Position numbers and translations under genes: made by a program. The notes below the pieces were generated by a model. It was given only the letters and a program-made list of their open reading frames with translations. It was not told the origin of the DNA and searched no databases. A DNA stretch of 64,000 nucleotides. It comes from Leucobacter rhizosphaerae (GTDB lineage Bacteria > Actinomycetota > Actinomycetes > Actinomycetales > Microbacteriaceae). The stretch is taken from positions 1,984,001 to 2,048,000 of the forward strand of contig NZ_CP095043.1 of the NCBI RefSeq assembly GCF_022919175.1, in the 5' to 3' direction. Below are positions 33,553 to 42,600 of the stretch, one piece after another; positions within the stretch are counted from its first letter, which is position 1; each line of letters opens with the position of its first letter.

Positions 33553-33592
33553 TTTAACTAAACACCGACGTTGCACACGCGACTGTGTCGGT
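33553..33592 (+). promoter_or_regulatory. Putative regulatory DNA before the XRE-cupin gene
   Basis: The 59-bp gap holds a minus-strand GTGTTTAGT motif (33555-33565 area) and ACCGAC (33564-33569) mirrored by GTCGGT (33587-33592). The first motif recurs at other promoters of the accessory block, which could mean autoregulation by the XRE protein. Confidence 0.35.
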
Positions 33593-33609
33593 TGACTGAA
33601 GGAGAGCCA

Positions 33610-34320
33610 ATGTCAGACTCTATCGGCGCGAGGCTTCGCGAAGCTCGTGAGGGCAAGGGGATGAGCCTCCGTGCACTCGCGTCGTCGATCGGCGTCTCCC
33701 CGAGCCTGCTCTCACAGGTCGAGACCGGGAAGACGAAGCCCTCGGTCAGCACTCTGTATTCGCTGGTGTCGCAGCTCGACATCTCAACGGACATGCTGCT
33801 GGGCCGGGAGACCCCGGCGCAGGTGCCGGCACCCGCAGCTGCCGCGGTGCCGTCGGTCCCGCAGCAGCTCGCGACGTCCTTCCACTTCCAGGCCTCCGAC
33901 GACAACCCGACGCTCGAGATGGACAACGGGGTGAAGTGGGAGCGGCTCTCGGTCATCGAGGGCACCGACGTCGAGGCACTGCGCGTCACGTACCAGCCCG
34001 GCGCCTCCAGCTCGATCGAGGGCCGCCTCATGCGTCACTTCGGGATCGAGCACGTCTACCTCATCAGCGGGGAGCTGACCCTGCGACTGGACTTCGACGC
34101 GCACGTGATCCGCGCGGGGGATTCCATGGTCTTCGATTCGCAGCGCCCGCACCTCTTCGTGAACAGCGCCGACGAGCCGGCGATCGGCGTCTGGTACATC
34201 ACCGGTCGCGCGGCGGCGGCGCGTCAGGGCTCATCCCCGGACGAGGGATTGGTGCCGCAGGGAGCCGAGGACGAGCCGCTGAACTCCGCCGTCGACGTGC
34301 TCCGCTCCTTCCGCAATTGA
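33610..34320 (+). CDS. XRE family transcriptional regulator with C-terminal cupin sensor
   Basis: 236 aa. HTH_3 domain at about residues 8-62 (RLREAREGKGMSLRALASSI, GVSPSLLSQVETGKTKPSVSTL), a Pro/Ala linker, then a cupin (EHVYLISGELTLRLDF; VIRAGDSMVFDSQRPHLFVN, about 142-188). This PuuR/SutR-like architecture senses a small molecule, often an amino acid, amine or sugar acid. AAGGAGAG precedes ATG 33610. It stands at the right end of the catabolic block, next to housekeeping genes, and is the best local candidate to regulate the block. Confidence 0.88.
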   Translation: MSDSIGARLREAREGKGMSLRALASSIGVSPSLLSQVETGKTKPSVSTLYSLVSQLDISTDMLLGRETPAQVPAPAAAAVPSVPQQLATSFHFQASDDNPTLEMDNGVKWERLSVIEGTDVEALRVTYQPGASSSIEGRLMRHFGIEHVYLISGELTLRLDFDAHVIRAGDSMVFDSQRPHLFVNSADEPAIGVWYITGRAAAARQGSSPDEGLVPQGAEDEPLNSAVDVLRSFRN

Positions 34321-34358
34321 CCGGTCCGATCGCGCCGCGCGCCGGGAACCCCGACCGC

Positions 34359-34372
34359 TAGAATCGTTGACG
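34359..34372 (+). promoter_or_regulatory. Leaderless-type promoter of dcd
   Basis: TAGAAT (34359-34364) ends 7 bp before the GTG start, so transcription should begin at or next to the start codon. No SD is visible. A -35 box is not evident. Confidence 0.5.
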
Positions 34373-34974
34373 TGCTGCTCTCAGACCGCGATATCACCGC
34401 CGAACTCGACTCCGGTCGCATCGGGCTCACGCCCAGCGAACCGTCGATGGTGCAACCATCGAGCGTGGACGTGCGGCTCGATCGCGCATTCCGCCTGTTC
34501 GACAACCACAAGTACCCCGTCATCGACCCGGCCGAGGAGCAGCCCGAGCTGACCCGGCTCATCGAGGTCGACCCGACGGAGGGCTTCATCCTGCACCCCG
34601 GCGAGTTCGTGCTGGGTTCGACGTACGAGAACGTGCGCCTCCCGGACGACATCGCCGCACGCCTCGAGGGGAAGAGTTCGCTCGGCCGGCTGGGTCTGCT
34701 GACCCACTCCACGGCGGGCTTCATCGACCCGGGCTTCGAGGGGCACGTCACGCTCGAGCTCTCAAACGTCGCCACCCTCCCGATCCGCCTCTGGCCGGGC
34801 ATGAAGATCGGGCAGCTGTGCTTCTTCCGGCTGTCATCCCCCGCCGAACGCCCCTACGGATCCGGCGCGACCTTCTCGCGCTACCTCGGGCAGCGCGGAC
34901 CGACGGCGTCGCGCTCGCACCTGAACTTCCATCGCGCGGACGTGAGTGATCCAGACGACAACACCGAAGCGTAG
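34372..34974 (+). CDS. dcd: dCTP deaminase
   Basis: 200 aa, the usual length. It opens MLLSDRDI and has SSVDVRL, the strongly conserved [13 protein letters not shown] and [21 protein letters not shown], which includes the catalytic Glu. It deaminates dCTP to dUTP for thymidylate synthesis; actinobacterial homologues may also release dUMP directly, which cannot be judged here. GTG 34372 lies just after a -10 box, so the mRNA is probably leaderless. It converges on the CopD-CtaG gene with 3 bp between stops. Confidence 0.96.
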   Translation: MLLSDRDITAELDSGRIGLTPSEPSMVQPSSVDVRLDRAFRLFDNHKYPVIDPAEEQPELTRLIEVDPTEGFILHPGEFVLGSTYENVRLPDDIAARLEGKSSLGRLGLLTHSTAGFIDPGFEGHVTLELSNVATLPIRLWPGMKIGQLCFFRLSSPAERPYGSGATFSRYLGQRGPTASRSHLNFHRADVSDPDDNTEA

Positions 34975-34977
34975 GCC

Positions 34978-36978
34978 CTAGCGGCCGCGCGACTGCGCGC
35001 GCTGATCCCGCTGCGACTGCGACGCCAGCATCTCGTTGTAGGCGCGCAGCTCGGCGTCTCCCGAGCGATCCTCCGCCCGATCCTTCCGCTTCTGCTCCTT
35101 GGAGTCGCTGCGCGACCACTGCACCGCGACGATGAGCGCGAGCGCGAGTGTCGGCAGCTCGCCGATCCCCCACGCGATCCCGCCTCCCGTCGACTGGTCC
35201 TCGAGCGGGGTCGCCCCCCACGTGCGCCCCATCGCCCCGAACCAGTCGGCCAGCATGAGCGAGCTCCCCGTCATGATCGTGACGCCGAAGAACGCGTGCG
35301 ACGCCATAGTGGCGAAGAGGGTGACGAGACGCAGCGGGTAGGGGAACCGGTACGGCACGGGATCGATCCCGATCATCGAGAGGCTGAACAGATACCCGGC
35401 GATCAAGAAGTGCACGATCATCCACTGGTGGCCGAGGTGCTCCTCCATCGCCCAGCGGAAGATCGGGGTGAAGTAGAAGACCCAGAGGGATCCCGCGAAC
35501 ACGATCGCCGCGACCGCGGGGTGGGTGACGACCTTCGAGAACGGCGTCTGCACCATCCAGAGGATCCACTCGCGGCCGCCCCAGGAACCGTCGGTGCGCT
35601 TCTCCACCGCCCGCAGCGCGAGGGTGATCGGCGCGCCCAGCACCAGGGTGAGCGGGATCAGCATCGTGAGCATCATGTGCCCGAGCATGTGCACGCTGAA
35701 CAGGTACTGCTCGTAGAGGTTGAAGGGGCCGTTCGTCGTGTAGAACAGCAGCGCGATGCCGAGACACCAGGCGATCGTGCGGCCGACGGGCCAGCGGTCG
35801 CCGCGACGCGCGAGCCGAAGCACGGCGGCGAGGTAGAGCCCGACGCCGAAGACGCACACGAGCGACCAGGCGAGATCGAACTTCCACCCCGTGAGATAGC
35901 TCATGGGGGTCAGCTCGGGCGGCAGCGGATCGCCGGTGAGCCACTCGGCCGGGGAGATCCCCTCGCCCTGGTCGCGCACGGGCTCGAGGGCGACCGGGGT
36001 CGCCGTGCGGCCGAGGGCCCCAGCGACGCCGCTCGCGATGCCCATGACGGCGAGCTCCGCGGTCACGAACCAGGCGAAGATCCGCCCTCCCCGCACCGAG
36101 TCGGCGATGCGCGGGATCAGGCGGGTGCGCTGCACGGCCCCGAAGATGCCGAGGGCGACGAGCGCCGCCGTCTTCCACACGACGAGCTGACCGTAGCCGG
36201 TGCCGAACAGCGCGTCGATCGATCCGATGCGGAGCCACGCGCTGACGACGCCCGATGCCGCGACGCCCACGAAGGCGAACAGCGCGAGTGTCGAGTACCG
36301 GGCGGTGATGACGGCGAGCCGCGAGCGATCGACGACCCGCGCGAGGAAGACCAGGGTGAGGAGGCCGCCGAGCCAGACCGCGGCACCGATGAGATGCACG
36401 AGCAGCGAGTTCACGGCCTGCGCGTGCCCTGAGGCGCCGGCCGCGTGGCCCTGCTGGGCGAGGGGCAGCGTCGACGCCATCGCGGCGACCAGCACGATGA
36501 GCGTGAGCCGTCGCTCGCGCACCGCGAAGGCGAGCACGGTCGTCACCGCGGCGAGCAGCAGCTCGATGAGCCAGAGCTGCCCGAGCTCGATCTCGGTGAC
36601 GAACTGGGCGAGACCCGCGCCGAATGCCGAGTCGCCGGAGAACGGCTGGCCCGAGACGTCGACGTAGGTGAAAATGAGGGTCGCTGCGCTGGCGACGGTG
36701 AGCACGGCGGCGGATCCCGCGGCGAGATCCATGGCGATGCGGGCCTCGGCCTGCTCGCTCGCGAGCGCCCAGACCGTCATCACGATCGAGCCGATGAGGC
36801 CCGCCATCGCGAGGTTCACGAGGGTGCGCGCCACGGGCATGCCGTACCGCACCACCGCACCGGGGTCGAGGAGGGTGCGCTCTGCCGCAGCCCCGCCGAT
36901 GCTGAGCCCCATCACGAGCGCCGCGAGGGTCACCGCGATCAGGGCGGCGGGGGCGACAACACGCAGAGAACGGGGCAC
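34978..36978 (-). CDS. CopD-CtaG fusion: copper resistance / cytochrome c oxidase assembly membrane protein
   Basis: 666 aa polytopic membrane protein, about 15 hydrophobic segments. The first half (to about 330) is CopD-like, with several TM helices and the motif GHAAGASGHAQAVNSLLVHL carrying potential copper-binding His. The second half is a CtaG_caa3-type domain (TTNGPFNLYEQYLFSVHMLGHMM, HPAVAAIVFAGS, SHAFFGVTIM), linked to copper delivery to cytochrome oxidase. The C-terminus is a charged cytosolic tail rich in Lys, Arg and Gln. The fusion is common in actinobacteria. GTG 36978 follows a G-run that can serve as SD. Confidence 0.9.
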   Translation of the reverse strand: MPRSLRVVAPAALIAVTLAALVMGLSIGGAAAERTLLDPGAVVRYGMPVARTLVNLAMAGLIGSIVMTVWALASEQAEARIAMDLAAGSAAVLTVASAATLIFTYVDVSGQPFSGDSAFGAGLAQFVTEIELGQLWLIELLLAAVTTVLAFAVRERRLTLIVLVAAMASTLPLAQQGHAAGASGHAQAVNSLLVHLIGAAVWLGGLLTLVFLARVVDRSRLAVITARYSTLALFAFVGVAASGVVSAWLRIGSIDALFGTGYGQLVVWKTAALVALGIFGAVQRTRLIPRIADSVRGGRIFAWFVTAELAVMGIASGVAGALGRTATPVALEPVRDQGEGISPAEWLTGDPLPPELTPMSYLTGWKFDLAWSLVCVFGVGLYLAAVLRLARRGDRWPVGRTIAWCLGIALLFYTTNGPFNLYEQYLFSVHMLGHMMLTMLIPLTLVLGAPITLALRAVEKRTDGSWGGREWILWMVQTPFSKVVTHPAVAAIVFAGSLWVFYFTPIFRWAMEEHLGHQWMIVHFLIAGYLFSLSMIGIDPVPYRFPYPLRLVTLFATMASHAFFGVTIMTGSSLMLADWFGAMGRTWGATPLEDQSTGGGIAWGIGELPTLALALIVAVQWSRSDSKEQKRKDRAEDRSGDAELRAYNEMLASQSQRDQRAQSRGR

Positions 36979-37040
36979 CCCCCAAGCCTACGGCCTCCGC
37001 GCTGGGCAAGACGCCGGAGGCGGTCCGCGGCCGACTCACC

Positions 37041-37064
37041 GACCTGCCGACCTGCCGACCTGCC
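37041..37064. repeat. Tandem octamer GACCTGCC x3
   Basis: Three head-to-tail copies at 37041-37048, 37049-37056 and 37057-37064, followed by CGGTCGG that can pair with the last copy. A likely replication-slippage product. Confidence 0.7.
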
Positions 37065-37115
37065 GGTCGGCGCTCACCGCCCTCGGGCGGATCCCATTTC
37101 GATCGATTCTTCGTT

Positions 37116-37171
37116 CCGGGGTCACTTGTGCGGGGTGCGGCGGGTTCGACACCCCGCACAAGTGACCCCGG
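37116..37171. repeat. 22-bp perfect palindromic element
   Basis: Arms 37116-37137 and 37150-37171 are exact reverse complements (core GTCACTTGTGCGGGGTG), loop 12 nt (37138-37149). No U-run, and it lies 138 bp beyond the copD-ctaG start side and 118 bp past the HU stop, so neither gene needs it as terminator. It has the form of a REP/MITE-like intergenic element. Confidence 0.75.
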
Positions 37172-37175
37172 AGCG

Positions 37176-37233
37176 GATTCGGGACCGGGATCCGGGCCGG
37201 AATTCAGATTCGGGACCGGGATCCGGGCCGGAA
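37176..37233. repeat. 27-bp direct repeat, period 31 bp
   Basis: Two identical 27-mers (GATTCGGGACCGGGATCCGG and seven more bases) at 37176-37202 and 37207-37233. Each contains CCGGGATCCGG, itself nearly palindromic. Placed directly next to the 22-bp palindrome. Confidence 0.75.
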
Positions 37234-37236
37234 ACG

Positions 37237-37276
37237 ACAACACCCCCGGAGCGCCGAGCGCCACCGGGGGTGTTGT
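37237..37276 (-). terminator. Terminator hairpin of the HU gene
   Basis: Perfect 13-bp stem, ACAACACCCCCGG (37237-37249) with CCGGGGGTGTTGT (37264-37276), 12 bp after the HU stop. The downstream minus-strand run is only TCGTTTCC, so it is a strong stem with a weak U-tract. Confidence 0.75.
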
Positions 37277-37288
37277 GCGGGAAGTCAG

Positions 37289-37567
37289 TTACTTCACGGC
37301 AGCCTTGAGCTTGCTGCCAACGGACACCTTCACGCGCTTGCCAGCGGGGATGTCGATGCTCTCGCCGGTGCGCGGGTTGCGGCCGGTGCGAGCTGCGGTG
37401 GTCGCGGTCTCGAAGGAGATCCAGCCCGGGATCGAAACCTTGTCGCCACCGGCGACGGTCTCGGAAACCGCGGCGAACAGGCCATCGATGACGCTGGAAA
37501 CAGCGGCCTGGCTCTGGCCGGTCTCAGCGGCGATCTTTGCGACGAGCTCAGTCTTGTTGAGTGCCAT
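37289..37567 (-). CDS. hup: HU family nucleoid DNA-binding protein
   Basis: 92 aa, the short HU form without the Lys/Ala-rich tail of mycobacterial HupB. Starts MALNKTELVAKIAAETGQSQ; dimer core GLFAAVSETVAGGDKVSIPGW; the DNA-clasping arm TAARTGRNPRTGESIDIPAGK with the intercalating Pro; ends VKVSVGSKLKAAVK. It bends and compacts DNA in the nucleoid. GGAAGG precedes ATG 37567. A TAGATT -10-like box sits at 37670-37665, and the 5' leader contains a CCGATC/GATCGG pair (37645-37660). Confidence 0.95.
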   Translation of the reverse strand: MALNKTELVAKIAAETGQSQAAVSSVIDGLFAAVSETVAGGDKVSIPGWISFETATTAARTGRNPRTGESIDIPAGKRVKVSVGSKLKAAVK

Positions 37568-37664
37568 GTTGTGTCCTTCCAGGGCAGCGACGCATTCGTC
37601 CGAGCCCCTGATCTGGTTTCAGGTATCCCACCGGGTTGGAGGGTCCGATCGGTTGATCGGTACG

Positions 37665-37670
37665 AATCTA
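37665..37670 (-). promoter_or_regulatory. Putative -10 of hup
   Basis: TAGATT on the minus strand about 98 bp before the HU start, giving a leader of roughly 90 nt with a CCGATC-GGTT-GATCGG inverted repeat (37645-37660) that could fold or bind a regulator. Confidence 0.4.
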
Positions 37671-37732
37671 CCCTACATCGGCGGAATTATGCGGATTGTG
37701 GTCGGGATTGCATCGAAGCGTGTCACAAGCCG

Positions 37733-37779
37733 AAAAACACCTGTGGGTGCGAATCCCGAAGGACCCGCACCCACAGGTG
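37733..37779 (-). terminator. Rho-independent terminator of the rpmB-rpmG-rpsN operon
   Basis: Perfect 14-bp stem (CACCTGTGGGTGCG 37738-37751 with 37766-37779) followed on the minus strand by five T (37737-37733). It lies 41 bp after the rpsN stop. The best canonical terminator in the window. Confidence 0.92.
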
Positions 37780-37820
37780 CACTCGGACGCGCTCAGTCGC
37801 GCGCGACCACTCCCTACGAA

Positions 37821-38126
37821 CTACCAGCTCGACTTCGTGATGCCGGGCAGCTCGCCGCGGTGCGCCATGTCGCGGAAGCGCACACGGGAGACACCGAACT
37901 TCGACAGGACGCCACGGGGGCGGCCGTCAATGACGTCGCGGCTGCGCACGCGCACCGGCGAAGCGTTGCGGGGCAGCTTCTGGAGGCCGACGCGTGCCGC
38001 CTCACGGCTCTCGTCGGTCCCGTTGGGATCGATGAGGGCCTTCTTCAGCTCGGCGCGCTTCTCGGCGTACCGATCGACGATGGCCTGGCGCTGCTTGTTC
38101 TTCGCAATCATGCTCTTCTTGGCCAT
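37821..38126 (-). CDS. rpsN: 30S ribosomal protein S14, zinc-free form
   Basis: 101 aa, the long S14 type. It opens [14 protein letters not shown] and ends [24 protein letters not shown]. There is no cysteine, so the zinc ribbon of the short type-Z form is absent. It assembles in the 30S head. Last gene of the rpmB-rpmG-rpsN set, 2 bp after rpmG. Such C-minus sets are often zinc-starvation paralogues, but in some actinobacteria they are the normal copies. Confidence 0.96.
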   Translation of the reverse strand: MAKKSMIAKNKQRQAIVDRYAEKRAELKKALIDPNGTDESREAARVGLQKLPRNASPVRVRSRDVIDGRPRGVLSKFGVSRVRFRDMAHRGELPGITKSSW

Positions 38127-38128
38127 GC

Positions 38129-38296
38129 TTAGCGCTCCTCTCGGAATTCAACGTGCTTGCGAATGACCGGATCGTACTTCTTGAGCACGAGGCGGTCCGG
38201 AGTGTTCCGGCGGTTCTTCTTGGTCACGTAGGTGAACCCGGTGCCCGCCGTCGAGCGGAGCTTGATGATCGGACGTACGTCCTTGTCCTTCGCCAT
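38129..38296 (-). CDS. rpmG: 50S ribosomal protein L33, zinc-free form
   Basis: 55 aa. It begins [20 protein letters not shown] and continues [21 protein letters not shown]; no cysteine, so the usual CxxC pairs are missing. Its ATG overlaps the rpmB stop by one base (TAATG). It is a small 50S protein near the E site. Confidence 0.95.
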   Translation of the reverse strand: MAKDKDVRPIIKLRSTAGTGFTYVTKKNRRNTPDRLVLKKYDPVIRKHVEFREER

Positions 38297-38532
38297 TAGA
38301 ACTTCACCCCACGCTTCTGCAGATCTGCGACCACGGACTCGATGCCGCGGGCGTCGATGACCTTAATGCCCTTAGCCGACAGGGTGAGGGTCACCTTGCG
38401 GCCGAGCGAGGGCACGTAGTAGGTCTTCTTCTGGATGTTCGGATCGAACCGACGCTTGGTGCGACGGTGCGAGTGCGAAATGTTGTGACCAAAGCCGGGA
38501 ACGGCGCCGGTCACCTGGCACACTGCTGCCAT
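38296..38532 (-). CDS. rpmB: 50S ribosomal protein L28
   Basis: 78 aa. [20 protein letters not shown], then [15 protein letters not shown] and [15 protein letters not shown]. Only one Cys (residue 5) remains, so a four-Cys zinc site cannot form. GAGAGGAAAC precedes ATG 38532. First gene of the three-gene ribosomal operon. I saw no Zur-box-like palindrome in the 38533-38750 gap; it holds only a small CAAGA/TCTTG repeat near 38570. Confidence 0.95.
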   Translation of the reverse strand: MAAVCQVTGAVPGFGHNISHSHRRTKRRFDPNIQKKTYYVPSLGRKVTLTLSAKGIKVIDARGIESVVADLQKRGVKF

Positions 38533-38738
38533 GGTGTTTCCTCTCATACCGTGAGACCGGACGGCCTCACCCAAGATTTCTTGTCTGCGGGAACCAGCAC
38601 CTGCCACCGACCGGGGCCGATTGCGCGGGCAACTGTTCCTGCGGTCTGCGCAATGGGACTTTGCACAGCCAAAGAACGAGCTTAGACCAGGATCGCGCAT
38701 CGCACAACCCGGGCGTGTCGCCCCGCTCGCCGGTCGCG

Positions 38739-38751
38739 TACAGTGGAGCCG
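38739..38751 (+). promoter_or_regulatory. Leaderless-type promoter of the GDSL hydrolase
   Basis: TACAGT (38739-38744) lies 6 bp before the GTG at 38751. No SD present. Confidence 0.45.
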
Positions 38752-39545
38752 TGGACCAGGACACCGCGCACGAACGCACGCAGCCGGCGGCGATCCGCTA
38801 CGTCGCCATCGGCGACAGCTTCACCGAGGGGGTGGGCGACGAGCAGCCCGACGGCTCGGTGCGCGGCTGGGCGGACCTCGTGGCGCAGGGGATCGCCGAC
38901 GCGACGGGTGAGCCGGTGCAGTACGCGAATCTCGCGATCCGCGGCCGGCTCCTCGCGCGCATCATCTCGGAGCAGCTGCAGCCCGCACTCGACCTCGGCC
39001 CGACGGTCGTCACGTTCAACGGCGGCGGCAACGACATGCTGCGCCCGCGCACCGACATCGCCTGGATCGCCGCGGAGACGGCGCTCTCGCTGCAGCGGAT
39101 CCGCGAGGCCGGGGCGGAGCCGATCCTGCTCTCCGGCGCCAACCCGACCGCGGGCCTCCCGAGCGGCGGGCGGGTCGCCGCCAAGGGGGATGCGCTCGTG
39201 GAGACCGCCGGGGCGATCGCCGAGCGGCTCGGGATCCGCTTCGCCGACAACTGGAGCGACCCCGAGCTGGCGGGCCGACAGTACTGGTCGCCGGATCGCC
39301 TGCACCTCTCCGCGGTGGGCCACCACCGCGTCGCGACCAACGTGCTGCGCACCCTCGGCCACGCGCACCCCGAGGACTGGATCATCAACGCCGCCCCGCT
39401 CCCGCGCCCCACGCGCCGCGAGCAGCTCGCCTACACGCGCGAGCACGTGCTGCCCTGGGTGAAGCGGCGCCTCACGGGCCGCTCCAGCGGCGATGGCCGC
39501 ACGGCCAAGTTCGCCGAGTTCACCTGGGTGCTGCCGCGCGGCTGA
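38751..39545 (+). CDS. SGNH/GDSL family hydrolase
   Basis: 264 aa. Block [11 protein letters not shown] supplies the nucleophile Ser (near residue 24), NLAIRGR is the Gly block, [10 protein letters not shown] gives the Asn (block III), and [14 protein letters not shown] supplies catalytic Asp and His (block V). No signal peptide, so probably a cytoplasmic esterase or lipase. The C-terminus is basic (WVKRRLTGR). The GTG at 38751 fits a leaderless mRNA. An upstream in-frame start at 38661 overlaps the ribosomal promoter region and was rejected. Confidence 0.9.
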   Translation: MDQDTAHERTQPAAIRYVAIGDSFTEGVGDEQPDGSVRGWADLVAQGIADATGEPVQYANLAIRGRLLARIISEQLQPALDLGPTVVTFNGGGNDMLRPRTDIAWIAAETALSLQRIREAGAEPILLSGANPTAGLPSGGRVAAKGDALVETAGAIAERLGIRFADNWSDPELAGRQYWSPDRLHLSAVGHHRVATNVLRTLGHAHPEDWIINAAPLPRPTRREQLAYTREHVLPWVKRRLTGRSSGDGRTAKFAEFTWVLPRG

Positions 39546-39679
39546 GCCGGAATCATCCTCCGGGATGAGGCACGTCGTACCTGGGTACGACTCGGCGCGC
39601 GGCCCGCTCGGCCAGGCTGGAAGGGATAGACGTTTCGTCGTGCCCGCGGCACGGCGCCGGATCCTGCCCGAAAGGCCCC

Positions 39680-42600
39680 ATGACCTTCCTCACGCGAGCG
39701 AGCCTCAAGAATCGCCTCATCGTCGGACTCACCACACTGGCCATCGCCGTGCTGGGGCTCTTCTCCATGGGAGCGCTCAAGCAGGAGCTGATGCCGTCGA
39801 TGCAGGTGCCGATGGCGTTCGTCTCGGTGCAGTCGCAGGGGCTCGCCCCCGAGGAGATGGCGCGGACCGTCACCGAACCGGTCGAGCAGGCGCTCTCCGG
39901 GGTGCCCGGCATCACAAACGTCACGTCGACGACGTCGACCGGATCCGCCGACATCACCGTCGAGTGGCCCTTCGACGAGAGCGAAGAAGACACGCTGCAG
40001 GCGATCCGCGCCGCGGCTGACGCACTGAAACCCACCTTCCCCACCGGCACCGAGGTGCAGGTGTTCTCCGGCGGTGCGAGCGACATGCCCGCCATGGTGC
40101 TGACCGCCGGCAGCGCGGGCGACGAGACCGAGTTCGGCGACGCGCTCGCCCAGTCCGTCGTGCCCACCCTCCAGGGGGTCTCCGGGGTGAAGCAGGTCAC
40201 GCTCTCCGGACGCGAGGAGGAGCGGATCGTCATCGATCTGCGCCCCGAGGACATGACTCGGCTGAAGGTCTCGGTCGAACAGATCGCCCCGGTGCTCGAA
40301 TCCCACAGTGCCGCGCTGCCCGCGGGCGAGGCGGAGTCCCCGCAGGGGCCGCTCTCGATCACGGTCGGCGGTGCCCTCACCTCTGTGGAGGAGATCGCCG
40401 CCCTCCCGATCGCGGTCGAGAACGGGGTGGTCCGGATCTCGGACTTCGCCGACGTCACGACCGAGACCGTGCCGTCGGCCTCGATCTCGCGCGTGAACGG
40501 CCAGCCCGCCCTCACCCTGCAGATCATCCCCGCGCAGGGCGCGAACGTCGTCGACATCTCGCACGCGGTCACCGCCGAGCTCGACGCGATCGCGCCGTCG
40601 CTGCAGGCCGACTTCGTCACGCTGTTCGACCAGGCCCCGTACATCGAGCAGTCGATCCACGACCTCTCGGTCGAGGGCGGGCTCGGACTGCTCTTCGCGG
40701 TGCTCGTGATCCTCGCGTTCCTCGGCTCGTGGCGCTCGACGCTCATCGCCGCGGTGTCGATCCCGCTGTCGCTGCTCATCACCCTCGTGGGCCTGTGGTG
40801 GAGCGGCAACACCCTGAACATCCTGACCCTCGGCGCGCTCACGATCGCGATCGGCCGAGTGGTGGACGACTCGATCGTGGTGATCGAGAACATCAGCCGG
40901 CGCCGCGGCTCCGGGCCGCTCACCCCCGCCGGCGTCGTCGCGTCGGTGCGCCAGGTCGCGGGAGCCATCACCGCGTCGACGCTCACGACCGTGGCCGTGT
41001 TCCTCCCGATCGCCTTCGTCTCGGGCATGGCCGGGCAGCTCTTCCGCCCGTTCGCGGTCACCGTCTCGATCGCGCTCCTCGCGTCCCTCGTCGTCGCGAT
41101 GACGATCGTGCCGGTGCTCGCGTTCCTGTTCATGCGGAACCGCGCGCCGCACGGCGCAACCGCGGCCGGCACCGATCCCGCAGCCAGCACCAATCCCGCA
41201 GCCCACCCGGGCACCGCCGCTCTCGCCGACACCACCGAGGCCGACGGCCCGTCCGACCTCGACGAGATCCACACGGCACCGGATCGCCTGCAGCGCGCGC
41301 TCATGCCGGCGCTCAACGCGACCCGCCGCCACCCCGTGATCACGCTCGTCACCTCGGGCCTCATCCTCGTCTCGACCCTCGTGATGAGCACCCAGATCCC
41401 GACCGACTTCCTCGGGTCCTCCGGCAACGAGAGCCTGCAGGTCTCGCAGGTGCCCGAGGCTGCCGGCACCGATCTCGTAGCCGCGGCCGAACCCGTGGAG
41501 GCCGCGCTCGCCGACGTGCCGGGGATCCGCGACGTCATCACCTCGATCCCGCTCGCCACGGCCGCCGGGCCCGCGACGATCACCTACGACCTGCAGCTCG
41601 AGGACGGCTCCGACACGGAGGTCGTGAGCGCCGCGGTCGACTCCGCCCTCGGCTCGCTCACCGAGTCGGGCGAGCTGCAGATGCTCACGCAGGACGCGTT
41701 CGTCGGCGGCGCTGCGGGGAGCGGCATCGCCCTGCAGATCCGGGGCAACGATCCCGTCGCCCTCCGGGCCGCGAGCGACCTGCTCGAGACCCAGCTCGGC
41801 GAGGAGTCCGGGGTGCAGTCCGTCACGAGCGAGCTCGCGGGCGAACAGCCCGTCGTCCGCGTGCGGGTCGACGAGGTGAAGGCGGCGCAGCTCGGCTTCG
41901 ACCGGACGACCATCGCCCGCGCCGTGCAGGTCGCGCTCGAGGGCCAGCAGGTCGGCAAGATGATGCTCGAGGGCCAGGAGCGCAGCATCGTGGTGCGCAC
42001 CCCGGGCTCCGAGCGCACCGCGGAGCTGCTCGGTGAGATCGTGCTGCCCGTCACCCCGCAGCAGACGGCCGCCGCGCAGAAGCTCGCGAGCGAGACGCTC
42101 GAAGCGAAAGCGAAGGCCGAGGCGGAGGACGCGCGGCTCAAGGCGAACTCCGAGCTCACCCATCAGATCAACACGGCCATCGGCGAGCGCGCGGAACTGG
42201 TCTCCCAGATCTCGGCACTGAGCGAGCAGCTGGCGATGCTGCAGGCCATGCCCGTGGTGCCCGAGGAGCCGCGCACGCCGGAGGACGAGGCGGCGATCCG
42301 CGCGCAGCAGGAGCGGATGGAGCAGATCGCGGCCCTCGAGGGCGCCATCGCCGGCGCCCAGGGCGGACTCACAGGCATCGACGAGCAGGTGGCGATGCTG
42401 CGCGAGTCCCAGACGGAGGCCGCGAACCAGCTCGCCCAGCAGCAGGCCGCAGAGGCCGAGCAGAAGGCGGCGATCGAGGTCACCGGCACCGCGATCGCCC
42501 TGCAGGACATCGCCGTGATCGAGGAGGAGCTCACCGCCCCCACGATCACCCGTGCGGACGGGGAGCGCCAGGTGATGCTGACCGTGACGCCGAAGAAGGG

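Larger units (their letters stand above)
36979..37288. repeat. Repeat-rich intergenic region between copD-ctaG and hup
   Basis: 310 bp without a gene. It contains a triple GACCTGCC tandem (37041-37064), a 22-bp perfect inverted repeat (37116-37171), two 27-bp direct repeats (37176-37202, 37207-37233) and the HU terminator (37237-37276). Frames open through it show no ribosome site and run antisense to genes. Confidence 0.75.

Noticed and set aside
34748..37264. 838-codon minus-strand frame through copD-ctaG and the repeat nest
   Set aside because: It is Arg/Pro-rich, offset from the real CopD-CtaG frame, and crosses a terminator and palindromes.
38533..38750. Zur box before rpmB
   Set aside because: No TGAnAACG-type palindrome is present; only a short CAAGA/TCTTG repeat was found.
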